Positions 36,442 through 47,974 of a stretch of 64,000 nt of DNA are shown here, piece by piece. The notes under the pieces were generated by a model, which worked only from the letters and a program-made list of their open reading frames with translations, was not told where the DNA came from and did not search any database. Within the stretch, counting starts at the first letter, position 1; each line of letters begins with the position of its first letter. The translations under genes were made by a program, and so were the position numbers. Origin of the DNA: Rhyzopertha dominica (Eukaryota > Arthropoda > Insecta > Coleoptera > Bostrichidae); contig QCXZ01000041.1 in NCBI GenBank assembly GCA_025024175.1, positions 6,071,786 to 6,135,785 of the forward strand. Direction: 5' to 3'.

Positions 36442-36613
36442 AGCTGCACTTGGAAGAATCTGCATGAAGCTGGTGGTCGTTATGGGCATCACGTGGATAA
36501 TGGATGTGGTGTCCACTATAGTTGGAGGACCTCAAGAAATATGGTACTTGCCTGATCTCATCAATTGTCTACAGGGTGTCTTCATTTTCATTGTCATTGG
36601 GTGCCAGCCTCAG
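36442..36613 (+). CDS. Methuselah-like GPCR, exon coding TM6 and TM7
   Basis: Acceptor TGTTTTAG (to 36441), donor CAG|GTAATA. The first base completes an Arg codon with the previous exon, and 57 codons follow. The frame has a helix [20 protein letters not shown], the family-typical [18 protein letters not shown], then [11 protein letters not shown]. The pattern GGP..IWY..D..N.LQG between TM6 and TM7 is characteristic of Methuselah-like receptors and is the main basis for the call. The ortholog within the mthl group is not determined. Confidence 0.92.
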
Positions 36614-38582
36614 GTAATATAAACTGTTTTAGAAATATGTTATAGTTAGAGAAAATATTACCTAAATTAAATTCGTAGGCTGACAAAATCTTAATGGGCA
36701 TAAATAAATGATCCAAAAATTCAGTTTAATACAAATACTTTATGAATAGTGGGAAATATCTAATTGTTGAAAATGCTTACTTAATACTAGAGATGGAGTG
36801 TGAAAAAGATTGGGTGGAAGACTTTAAACTATACGTTTAGATTACTGTAAATGCAACATTTGAACCAAAGACGATTTTATTTTTATTTATTAAATCGTCT
36901 TTGATTTGAACATAAAGCATACCGTACAACCGATTCGGTAGTTTTCCCTATTTCTGCAACCGAATTCAGGTTCTTACGGATCGCCCATAGGTGACGCCCC
37001 ATGAAGAGTGGATTTAAAATTGGACTAATTTGGCACAAGCTAAACTACAAAGTACCATAAATTCTTATTTACTCAGTTAACATTAGGTTTAATTTTAAGT
37101 AATAAAAGTCCAAATACCAACCATTCAATAATTTAATGTCATAATAATACTTACCGTATAATAGCAATTGATATTTAGTATCATAAATTTATTTGGTTTT
37201 CTTCTCTAATTGACTGTAAAGTTAGTAAAATCCAAACTAAAATAATTTTGAATTGAATTGAAATTTGTAACATAATACCCTAATTTAAAAAAATAGAGCA
37301 CCTAAAGTATTGCGTATATATTGTTCAGAGCATTTTAAAAGCTTATATTAAATACTTTGAATAGGTTCATAAAAATCACATGAACTATTTTTTTATATTC
37401 TACTTGTGCAAAGCAGTGCCGTTTTTCCTCTGTATGGTTTTTTAACCACATAAATAGCACTACATTGCATTTTAAATTAAAATATAATTAATTATTAAGA
37501 CGCAATGTTAGAAATATTAATAATCAGACAGCGGTAATAATTATAGACCTGTAAACTACCGTCGTCTATCGTCAGTGTTGGAATCTCTATCTACAGAGAA
37601 CCACTTTTGTTTTGTAGCATGGAATTATGAGTAGGTGACTTTTTAACGGTATTTTATGTCGTCTGGCTAATGAAGGGCGCAACCATCGCATTCGTAAAAA
37701 TCTATGCTAGAGAAAACGTGAAATTTTCTCGGCGTTTCTAATGTGCATAATTAACAATCTAATAGTCAAAAATTCTATTCCGAAGGCTGAACCTTTGCGC
37801 TTGGAAAGCCGCGAAAATTTGGTTCAGCACCAAGCTAATCACAGCTATGTAATGCTACAGACGTGTTATAGTGACGCTTGGTGGCAGCACCTCCTAATAG
37901 ATAAAAATGATGTAAATCAAATATAAAATTTACGGAAATTTAGCACACTTAATTGTAGACGTCAGGTAATTTTTTTAGTTCATTTGTATCTTTTTATCTG
38001 TAAAAAATTGTTTTTTTTAATAACTTCATACCAAATTTTGTTATAATTGAAACATTTTGAATCTTCGGGTAGATAATAAACCCTAAAGATCACCTTAAAA
38101 AAGTCATCAAGTATTCTATATGTAGGGCAGCAGAAATTTAGTCGTAAATTCTGTAACTTTAAATGGCATATGATGCTTTATTAAAAACTTATGTTTAGCA
38201 AAAGACATTTTGAAACCTTATACTTAATGATTTTAGAAGTATTTAAATGGGTTTTACAGGCGAATATACTTTTGATAATTTTTTGACATTTCTAAAAACC
38301 AAACAATTCAATTTTGGCCAATTATGTCATTTTTAAGAAACCAAAACACTATTACAGTGGGAATTTTCACAAGAGCAAGTTCTCGCTGGAATAATTTAAA
38401 GTCAAAAAATTTTAGAGACAAGTTTGTCAGTATTGAAACAGTGTTTCTGCTTGTTATGTCAAAAAATAATCTATCGAATACCACACGAGAGTAAGAGTGA
38501 ATTAGAAAATGATTCTTCAGAACTTTTATTCTCAACCTGTTGAATGTTACTGCTAAAATCATTAACATTAATTAATACATGC
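36614..38582 (+). other. Intron, with one hairpin
   Basis: AT-rich. A perfect-stem hairpin at 36866-36903 (CAAAGACGATTTA / TAAATCGTCTTTG, 11-base AT loop) is the only structure I see. The open frame 37741-37926 is not supported as coding. Confidence 0.5.
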
Positions 38583-38960
38583 TGTTATACTGCCCATTTT
38601 TTAGCTTAAGCATGAGAGTTGCGCTTATCTTAAGATATACAAAGTTGGTTAGACTCAAATAGTAGTATATTTTCATGCGGAACAAATATGCATTGATTTG
38701 AGTTCACATCATTTGGTTTCGAAAAATTACCAAAAGAAACATTGATTTTCATTTAAATTTTTTACTGATGAAAAACCATACAAACTACACATTCCTATCT
38801 AAAGTGTTATAAAGGCACTGTGGTGTAGTTTTTCATTTTTTTTAAGCAAGCAAAGGACATAGATCCCTTTTGTCTTTGCACTTTTGTTTTTCTCTAATTT
38901 AACCAGTTTAGTATCATTGTGCTATTGCTTAAGCTAAAAAATGGACACCCTGTCTAATAT
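38583..38960. mobile_element. MITE-like element, Tc1/mariner-type ends
   Basis: CCCATTTTTTAGCTTAAGCA at the left is matched in inverse by TGCTTAAGCTAAAAAATGG at the right. The right end closes with ACACCCTG next to TA-rich sequence, like many Tc1/mariner-derived MITEs. A second inner palindrome (GAAAAACcaTACaaACTACAC / GTGTAGTTTTTC) lies in the middle. There is no coding capacity. Confidence 0.5.
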
Positions 38961-39223
38961 AAAATTCATCTAAAATATTAAATCGTGATAGTTTTACATC
39001 TGCAAGTTAAAATGAGTGGGTAAATTACAATTTGCCATTGCTACAGTATTTGGATTGGACTAATAGCATGTTAATGAAGGGTAACGTTTCAGAAGCAAAG
39101 AAAATTAAATTAAAAAATTATTATCTAGTAAATATCCTGCAGGAACTTCACATGCAAGTGGAAGCAAGCTATTTATTTAAATGTCTAAATGATAAAAATT
39201 AATCGCGATTTTTTAATTTCCAG

Positions 39224-39403
39224 GTACTTACGGCTGCTAAGAAATTCTGGTGCTGGCACAGGCATGGAACTTCCAGAACAGCGGGCACGACCAACCATCA
39301 TTCTTCGAGTTCGCAAGGTATGCCATCCATGGGTGACACGGTCACCAATCATAGTGTCACTAACAACACAACTAAATCTGTGCCTTTAGAAACAACTTGT
39401 TGA
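39224..39403 (+). CDS. Methuselah-like GPCR, terminal exon (cytoplasmic tail)
   Basis: Acceptor AATTTCCAG (to 39223), phase 0, 59 codons and TGA at 39401-39403. The tail starts VLTAAKKFWCWHRHG, a basic membrane-proximal segment, and continues as a Ser/Thr/Asn-rich stretch (NHHSSSSQGMPSMGD) that could be phosphorylated. It ends PLETTC, with a terminal Cys. It follows directly from the CQPQ end of TM7 in the previous exon. Confidence 0.9.
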   Translation, partial: VLTAAKKFWCWHRHGTSRTAGTTNHHSSSSQGMPSMGDTVTNHSVTNNTTKSVPLETTC

Positions 39404-40020
39404 ACGAAGGGTTTTCGATAGAACTAGGTTGTAAAAGTGCGAAGATAGATGCCTTTCGAAAGATCAGTTTGATAAACCGATTTTTTGACATGAAGATTAC
39501 TAGTCAGCTGTTCTTGCGAAAAAGTACTTTGTGGTAATTTAACGTAAGTATTTGATGTTGTATTGTTCACTGTTGTGTTCTGTTACATAAGTATGCTTTA
39601 CTTATGCGTTGGATCAGATAGTATTTTTTTATGCTTTTTCAGTAACTTTTTATGTTCGTATTTTATTAAATCGGAAGTTGTGAATTGTTAACAGACTGAA
39701 GAGAGTATGTAAACTGCATCTTTTATGTTGTAAATAGCTGTAGTTCCTTAATTTATACTGTGTTACCGCTCATTCATTGTAAATAACATAAATTCTGCCT
39801 TAATAACGTATTTGTTTTAGGTTGATGTACTGAGTAGTAGTTTTATGTATTTTTTTATATTCAGTATTATGTTTAGTTTATGTTAATGACACACTTTAGT
39901 TATTGTTATTGTATGTCATGTAAGTTCTTGTATTTATTGTCAACACAAATTGTCCAGTTGTTTACTACAGTTCCAACAGATTTTAATAAATGTGATTTCC
40001 TCTATAATTTGCTTTTATTA
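39404..40020 (+). other. 3' UTR of the Methuselah-like gene
   Basis: AT-rich non-coding sequence from the stop codon to just past the polyadenylation signal at 39985-39990. Confidence 0.65.
39985..39990 (+). terminator. Polyadenylation signal AATAAA
   Basis: Canonical hexamer 580 bases after the receptor stop codon, followed by a T-rich stretch (TGCTTTTATTATTTTC) about 20-35 bases downstream. Confidence 0.55.
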
Positions 40021-40672
40021 TTTTCTTGACATCTGTGATGTATTAATAATACATTTTCCTAAGACACTGTAGGTAAGTTGATATATAATGTTTGTCATGA
40101 AATGGAAAACACATAATTCCATTTCTATAAAAGATGTTAGCATTATATATTTGAATTATATAAACGTTTTGGCAAACTTTAAACAACAAATTCATACTTA
40201 CAAATTCAAGGTAGTAGATGAAAATCATGTTTCAGCTTAACGTTAAGAACCACTGATTTAAATGAATAGTTGCATTAAATCAGCAAAACAGAAACATGAT
40301 GTACACACATTAAAACTCATGGGTTTGAGATAGAGCAAAAGTACTGTGGTTCTAAGACTAATGATATTATTCTTAATATNAAGAAAAGACTGAATAAAAA
40401 ACAATGGAAGAAAACCACNAAACAAAGTAAAAAATATTAAGCAAAATAAAGGGCTTGTTTNCAAATTNATCATTGTAGTAGTTGGATTTCATACTAAACA
40501 AAAACAATAAATAATCTGTCAAAATTGTCAAACACAGATATATTTCAGTAAATATGACAAGGTTGATCAAGATATTTCATTCACTTCATCATCATCAGAT
40601 ACATTTCATTATAAATCACTTGTGTTCAAAAATACTGTTAATAATATGCAACTATAGTTTTGATTGCTCTAC

Positions 40673-41438
40673 ATGGAAAATGCACAAACAGGCAATTTGG
40701 AAAACGATGAAGAAATTGACTGTTCAGAATGTATGTTCTTATGCTGTTGCTACTGTTACTACAGTTGCTTCAAAGCGTGTTACAAAGGTGACAATGGAGC
40801 AGTTGCATTGAACGCTGTTGATTCTGGTATAACACAATTTTTGATCTAATATTTGCTGAAATCTCCATTTTCAGTAAGTCTTTTATATGCAAAAAGAATA
40901 TGGGAGGAGTTCACCAAGTATGCTCCACGTAACGAGGTGTGTCCATCTAATTTTACAGTTGAATGCCTCAAAGGAAAGTGTGTATTCCATCATATCCCTT
41001 TTCATTATTAAAAAAAAACGTGATTGCAGACGTGAGCTGCACAAGGTGCTTAAAAAGATATTTCCTCGAGCACAATACAATCGTAAAATTAAACGTCTTG
41101 AAATGCTAGAGAGGAAAATGGCAAAGTACGAGAGAAGACATAAAAAGATAGTAATACATACTGCTTCTCCTAATCTTCTGTTTAAAAAATGGTTAGCTAA
41201 TCTAAAGCCTCAGTCCACACTTGATGTAGTGCCAGTTGGAGCACCAAAGCAGCATTACAGTCTTACAACTGCAAAATACAATGCACTTAGTGATGAATAT
41301 ATAGAAGAAAATGAGGTTGAGTATATTTTCTACCTCCGTAAGTATTACTCAAGGCCGGATTCATATTGTTCAAGCACTTCCGCGGAGTTAACTGAAAATT
41401 CAGTAACAACATGTTGCTTGTGTATTTCTATTCAATAA
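40673..41438 (+). CDS. Small three-exon gene of unknown function, Cys-rich N-terminus and basic helix
   Basis: Exon 1 is 40673-40826, with ATG at 40673. It codes an acidic lead and a Cys cluster (CSECMFLCCCYCYYSCFKAC). A 48-base intron (GT 40827, TTTTCAG to 40874) leads to exon 2, 40875-40936, reading SLLYAKRIWEEFTKYAPRNE. Exon 3 runs to the TAA at 41436-41438. It is in frame whether it starts at 41037 (after a GAG|GTGTGT donor) or at 41030 (donor two bases later). It codes a strongly basic helical part (ELHKVLKKIFPRAQYNRKIK, LEMLERKMAKYERRHKK), then PNLLFKKWLANLKPQ and a C-rich end (TTCCLCISIQ). About 205 residues in all. An AATAAA overlaps the stop. Consistent splice phases support a real gene. 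I do not recognise the family. The Cys cluster could be palmitoylated or bind metal. It ends 75 bases before satellite block 2. Confidence 0.6.
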
Positions 41439-41512
41439 ATGCCCTTATCTATATAAATACAAATTTATTTACAATTTTTACTCAGGATTGTACCATGAAG
41501 TGGAAGAAATCA

Positions 41513-44500
41513 CACTATTTTGAGCTGCTGATTCCAAAAATGCATTCAGAAATGAGCTAGGACGTCGGGAAATTAATTTTTCGTAAATTGAAAGTTCTAC
41601 TCTAGGTCACTTTTCAGACGAACCGTTGCAGCTAGAGAAAAACTGACACCACTCCGAAATGCAGCAGGTCCACATTAGTAAATGAACATAAAATTAGCGT
41701 AATCGGAGACCATGAAATTTCGAGGTGAAAAAACAACAAAGGGGTTAGCCTTTGCTCTTTTGCCGTTTTCGGTGAAAATTATTTTTGGCTCAAAATCGGC
41801 ATACTGATGTATTTTGAGCTGCTGATTCCAAAAATGCATTCAGAAATGAGCTAGGACGTCGGGAAATTAATTTTTCTAAATTGAAAGTTCTACTCTAGGT
41901 CACTTTTCAGACGAACCGTTGCAGCTAGAGAAAAACTGACACCACTCCGAAATGCAGCAGGTCCACATTAGTAAATGAACATAAAATTAGCGTAATCGGA
42001 GACCATGAAATTTCGAGGTGAAAAAACAACAAAGGGGTTAGCCTTTGCTCTTTTGCCGTTTTCGGTGAAAATTATTTTTGGCTCAAAATCGGCATACTGA
42101 TGTATTTTGAGCTGCTGATTCCAAAAATGCATTCAGAAATGAGCTAGGACGTCGGGAAATTAATTTTTCGTAAATTGAAAGTTCTACTCTAGGTCACTTT
42201 TCAGACGAACCGTTGCAGCTAGAGAAAAACTGACACCACTCCGAAATGCAGCAGGTCCACATTAGTAAATGAACATAAAATTAGCGTAATCGGAGACCAT
42301 GAAATTTCGAGGTGAAAAAACAACAAAGGGGTTAGCCTTTGCTCTTTTGCCGTTTTCGGTGAAAATTATTTTTGGCTCAAAATCGGCATACTGATGTATT
42401 TTGAGCTGCTGATTCCAAAAATGCATTCAGAAATGAGCTAGGACGTCGGGAAATTAATTTTTCGTAAATTGAAAGTTCTACTCTAGGTCACTTTTCAGAC
42501 GAACCGTTGCAGCTAGAGAAAAACTGACACCACTCCGAAATGCAGCAGGTCCACATAGTAAATGAACATAAAATTAGCGTAATCGGAGACCATGAAATTT
42601 CGAGGTGAAAAAAACAACAAAGGGGTTAGCCTTTGCTCTTTTGCCGTTTTCGGTGAAAATATTTTTGGCTCAAAATCGGCATACTGATGTATTTTGAGCT
42701 GCTGATTCCAAAAATGCATTCAGAAATGAGCTAGGACGTCGGGAAATTAATTTTTTGTAAATTGAAAGTTCTACTCTAGGTCACTTTTCAGACGAACCGT
42801 TGCAGCTAGAGAAAAACTGACACCACTCCGAAATGCAGCAGGTCCACATTAGTAAATGAACATAAAATTAGCGTATTCGGAGACCATGAAATTTCGAGGT
42901 GAAAAAACAACAAAGGGGTGTTAGCCTTTGCTCTTTTGCCGTTTTCGGTGAAAATTATTCTTGGCTCAAAATCGGCATACTGATGTATTTTGAGCTGCTG
43001 ATTCCAAAAATGCATTCAGAAATGAGCTAGGACGTCGGGAAATTAATTTTTTGTAAATTGAAAGTTCTACTCTAGGTCACTTTTCAGACGAACCGTTGCA
43101 GCTAGAGAAAAACTGACACCACTCCGAAATGCAGCAGGTCCACATTAGTAAATGGACATAAAATTAGCGTAATCGGAGACCATGAAATTTCGAGGTGAAA
43201 AATCAACAAAGGGGTTAGCCATTGCTCTTTTGCCGTTTTCGGTGAAAATTATTTTTGGCTCAAAATCGGCATACTGATGTATTTTGAGCTGCTGATTCCA
43301 AAAATGCATTCAGAAATGGGCTAGGACGTCGGGAAATTAATTTTTCGTAAATTGAATGTTCTACTCTAGGTCACTTTTCAGACGAACCGTTGCAGCTAGA
43401 GAAAAACTGACACCACTCCGAAATGCAGCAGGTCCACATAAGTAAATGAACATAAAATTAGCGTATTCGGAGACCATGAAATTTCGAGTTGAAAAAACAA
43501 CAAAGGGGTTAGCCTTTGTTCTTTTGCCGTTTTCGGTGAAAATTATTTTTGGCTCAAAATCGGCATACTGATGTATTTTGAGCTGCTGATTCCAAAAATG
43601 CATTCAGAAATGAGCTAGGACTTCGGGAAATTAAATTTTNGTAAATTGAAAGTTCTACTCTAGGTCAATTTTCAGACGAACCGTCGCAGCTAGAGAAAAA
43701 CTGACACCACTCCGAAATGCAGCAGGTCCACATNAGTAAATGGACATAAAATTAGCGTAATCGGAGACCATGAAATTTCGAGNTGAAAAAACAACAAAGG
43801 GGTTAGCCTTTGCTCTTTTGCCGTTTTCGGTGAAAATTATTTTTGGCTCAAAATCGGCATACTGATGTATTTTGAGCTGCTGATTCCAAAAATGCATTCA
43901 GAAATGAGCCAGGACGTCCGGAAATTCATTTTTCGCAAATTAACCCTTCTACTCTAGGTCACTTTTCAGACGAACCGTTGCAGCTAGAGACCAACTGACA
44001 CCACTCCGAAATAAAGCATGTTCACATTAGTAAATGAACATAAAATTAGAGTAATCGGAGACCATAAAATTTCGAGGTGAAAAAACAACGAAGGGGTTGT
44101 TAGCCTTTGCTTTTTTGCAGCTTTCGGTGAAAATTATTTTTTGCTCAAAATCGGCATACTGATGTATCTTGAGCTCCAGATTCTAAAAATGCAGTCAGAA
44201 ATGAGCTAGGACGTCCGGAAATTCATTTNTCGCAAATTAACCCTTCTACTCTAGGTCACTTTTCAGACGAACCGTTGCAGCTAGAGACCAACTGACACCA
44301 CTCCGAAATAAAGCATGTTCACATTAGTAAATGAACATAAAATTAGCGTAATCGGAGACCATCAAGTTTCAAGGTGAAAAATCAACAATAGCCTTTACTA
44401 TTTTTGCAGTTTTCGGTGGAAATTATTTTTCGCTCAAAATCAGCACAGTAATGTATATTTTGAGCTTCAGATTCCAAAAATGCAGTCAGAAATAAGTTAG

Positions 44501-44672
44501 GACGTCCGTAAATTAATTTTACTCAAGTGGACCCTTCTACTCTAGGCTGCTTTTCAGACCAACCGTTGCAGCTAGAGACCAACTGGCAGCAGTCCCAAAT
44601 GCAGGAGGTCCACATTAGCAAATGAACATAAAATTAGCGTAATCGGAGACAATCATGTTTCAAGGTGAAAAA
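41513..44672. repeat. Satellite array 2, ~294-bp unit, about 11 copies
   Basis: Same repeat and same orientation as array 1. It starts in mid-unit directly next to single-copy DNA (CACTATTTTGAGCTGCTG) with homogeneous type B units. It changes to type A at about 43905 (GGACGTCCGG, AATAAAGCATG) and ends with one strongly diverged unit (about 44390-44672). It is thus the mirror image, in variant order, of array 1. A few Ns are present. Confidence 0.97.
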
Positions 44673-46737
44673 GCACAGTCCCCTAGGAATTACTTACCCA
44701 GATAGTTTGTTAGTACCATGGAGCAGTTATTCAAACGGCAGTACTAAATAAACAAAAAAAGTATGTGGTTCACAAAATCTAGAAGCAGGGACTTATACAA
44801 CCTATTTCAAACTGTCATACTCCTCCATATCCCATTCATTCCCAACCATATCATCCCTTGTTTTATGGTTAAAGTGTTTGCTCGACGTTCAAATGATTAT
44901 AAGAAGGTTGTCAAACCTGATCCCTTACCTAGATCAATGTTAGACCCCAAAATTATAGCACTCACCTGTTAATGTTCAAGGACATGAATAAAAGATACGC
45001 ACCAATATATTCAGAGATATTATTATTAACAGTCAGTACATTACAACAAACAACATTAATCTGATTACACTTAGAATTCCTAATCGTACAGTTCAATGGT
45101 TGATTTAATTGGTCAGTTTTGTACGTTAAGTTAAGAAGACGGCATTACAACATATCACAAGACTCCGCTGCCCACATTGCAGTCCACACTTACACACAAA
45201 CGATCACAAGAGACGTTGTCAGTGCTCCCTTTGAAATCACTAGTACAGAGAGCTAGCTAGCACCGCCATCCAAAAACCTGAATGGCTGTAAACGCTAATG
45301 GCTTATGGCACTTCAGCTGCTGAAATCAAAGAAAGTACATTAATCAGTGCCCTAAATACCCAAACTGATAAGTTTTATAAGACTACTTAACATATTTAAG
45401 CTGTTTGGCCTATATGTAATTGTAAATGAATTTTCATAAGCTTTGCTGAAAGTAGCATAATAGTATACTAGTTTTCACAGTTTATTATTTCAGGGAATCA
45501 CTGATAATTAAAGTTCAATGTAAGGAAAATTTAATGAAATATGCTTGTATTTTATTAAAAATATGCACAAAATTTTCAGACATGAAATATACAACATACC
45601 TGAGCAATTCATTTATAAGTGGAAATTGATTTCTTATTTCCTCCCCAAACTCTGTTAATAACGCCATAACCCCAAACACACTGTATGAATAAAATTAGGA
45701 AATAATACTTTTAAATTTNGCGACGCTTTATATTAAGGTACGGTGTTGCACTACTCAACATTGTAATATTATTATGTTATAATAATTACTATCATGAGTA
45801 AATCTAGGTACTGTAGTTTTATAGGTTGGATTTAGTTGCTTTGAATTTATTAAATATGATTTGCTAAGTTAGCCAGCACTGAGCAAATCAGCAAGATATG
45901 GACGACATACATTATATTGTTCCATCCACTTTGAAATAAATTATGCCCTTACCCACCAAGTGACATTTGTCATAGCACAAATTTGATTAAATATTTCGTC
46001 TATATAATTTTTCCTTAAAGTACTTTCGACAGGTGTTTCGAGAAACGTTTTTATTTTTATATTTCCTACTTTAGATAATGGTACCCTATATAATCCAGTC
46101 ATTACGTGGTAGTTTATTGAACCTGCAAGTATTCAAAATTAGAAGTTGGCTTATAAGTTGAATTACTAAGAAAGAAAGAAACCTTCTTGTGGGGATAGGG
46201 CCCGTTTATGGTAATTATAAATAAATGGAATTCAGAAGGGCAGACTGTCGTAAACACAGCCAACTCTCACAGCGAGGCAGTAACAAATAACTTATGAAAC
46301 AACTTCTACTCTAAAGTCTGCTTTAGTCTTGCAGCTTCAAAATTTTAGAAAGACATGCTTAAATACACAATGTTTGGCAAAATATGCTCAATGACGCATT
46401 TTTTTAAATAAATTTATAATCCGAGTTCTACTGATAAATATTAAAAACAGTTGGTTGGTCCAAAACAGGAACCCTGAGGTACACCTAAAGATGTTGCAAG
46501 CTAATTAGATGATTAATTGTGGTATGTGGCAGTGTTATGAAAATGTATCAATGAAACAAATGATTATGTGAAACCAATACATCCTAAATGCCTTAACAAA
46601 ATGTAATTATTGATGTGATGTGACAAGTATGCATTAGTTCAAAGTTCACCATAAACTACAAACTATATTTGTAATTGTGGATTTGACGAGATACTTTACA
46701 AATAGATCCCATTAATGTCACACTATTTCTACTTACT
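44673..46737. other. Intergenic / 3' flank of the FAM89-like gene, nothing recognised
   Basis: AT-rich. The part nearest 46737 should hold the 3' UTR of the minus-strand FAM89-like gene, but no single polyadenylation site stands out. The open frame 44763-44972 has no motif. Confidence 0.4.
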
Positions 46738-46998
46738 TTAAACGCTCGAAGTTCCTGATGAACTATTACTAGCTCTTCTAAGGGGTGGTGGTGGGGGTGC
46801 AGGTCGAAACCTCATTGGCATGGGGGAGTAGAACTCATCACCTTCGCCATCTTCCCCAGAGGAAGGTGTGGGTGATGGTGATGGTGGAGACAGTATTCTA
46901 TCGTCTTGGTCTTGTAGCATTTGCCTGAAATCTTGAATGGACTCATTGAGAGACCACAGCTGGGACAGCAAGGAGAGGTCCAGCTGCCTTAGACTGTA
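46738..46998 (-). CDS. FAM89/LURAP-type leucine repeat adaptor, terminal exon
   Basis: On the minus strand a strong acceptor (TTTTTTTCTTTACAG) precedes YSLRQLDLSLLSQLWSLNES then IQDFRQMLQDQDDRIL, and the frame ends at a stop after 86 codons. The block LRQLD-SLL-QLW-L-ESIQD is the signature of the FAM89 / leucine repeat adaptor protein (LRAP25) family, whose vertebrate members bind LIMK/MRCK kinases and act in actin dynamics. The rest is low-complexity: SPPSPSPTPSSGEDGEGDE, a polyproline run (RPAPPPPPLRR) and a Ser-rich end (SNSSSGTSSV). GC is about 55 percent, unlike the flanks. The N-terminal exon was not found upstream within the window, so a long intron containing the 48-kb LINE and the transposon nest is possible. 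Confidence 0.85.
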   Translation of the reverse strand, partial: YSLRQLDLSLLSQLWSLNESIQDFRQMLQDQDDRILSPPSPSPTPSSGEDGEGDEFYSPMPMRFRPAPPPPPLRRASNSSSGTSSV

Positions 46999-47974
46999 CT
47001 GTAAAGAAAAAAATACATGTTTAGTTATGATGAATAAATATAGAGACTGCTTTATATTTATACAGTAATCCTAGTGTAACTGCGTCTCTAGCTTTTTTTT
47101 GTACAAGACTTATAAGAGAACCAACATTACGCCAAAGAATTATGGTTGAATGCCACTAGTTGATGCCAGAGATCTTTAGAAATGGCAGCCAAGTATTTGA
47201 ATTACAACTCAACGTATGTACGGAGGCTGATGGGAGCCATTTTGGAAATTTAATTAGTTCAAGCTTGATGTAATTTTACGGACAACTTTTGATAAAAAAT
47301 TGAATTTTTTCTATGTATTTTCAAAAAAGGCTTTGAAAGACAGACGTTCAAAATGAGATATTACGCTATCCTACTAAAAAAAATCGACAAAGGTAGAAGG
47401 CTGTTTGATAACTTTGAACATTACAGCACACCTGACCTGTTCTGCATCAGGAAATTAGTAGAATTTATCTTCCATATAATCGTTTTCATTGGACCTAGTA
47501 CAGCAGATAATTTATCCATGTAGGTAGTTTGTCAAAGTTAAGTTGCTGTTGCCGTTAAAAATGGATTAGATTGCTAACTGGTAAGGAAATGGTGAAAATG
47601 ACCCCGCATTCCTTTAAAAACATTAATATAAGTTTATTATAAGAACTTAACGAAGATTACTTTGACTGACACTTGTAGTTTTATAGGGATGTAGGTCATA
47701 TGATATAAGTTTTCTAAATTAAAAGCTACTGTTGCTGGATTTATTTTAAAAAACGGTCAATTTCATTTATATTAAAATATAATGGCAAATTAGTATGATA
47801 CCGGAAAATTTTTTGTGCCCTTTAAGTAAAAATATAATTAAAATAATATACCGTGTCTTATATTATTTCTACTAATTTAGCATACAAAAGAAGGAGTAGA
47901 ATAGATACTAGTTAAAGTAGTAATAAAGCAGATATAGATTTTTTTGTCTGCAGATATTATATAGGGTGTCTTAT
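46999..47974 (-). other. Probable intron of the FAM89-like gene
   Basis: AT-rich DNA between the splice acceptor at 46999 and the tail of the LINE. Nothing coding seen. Confidence 0.4.
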
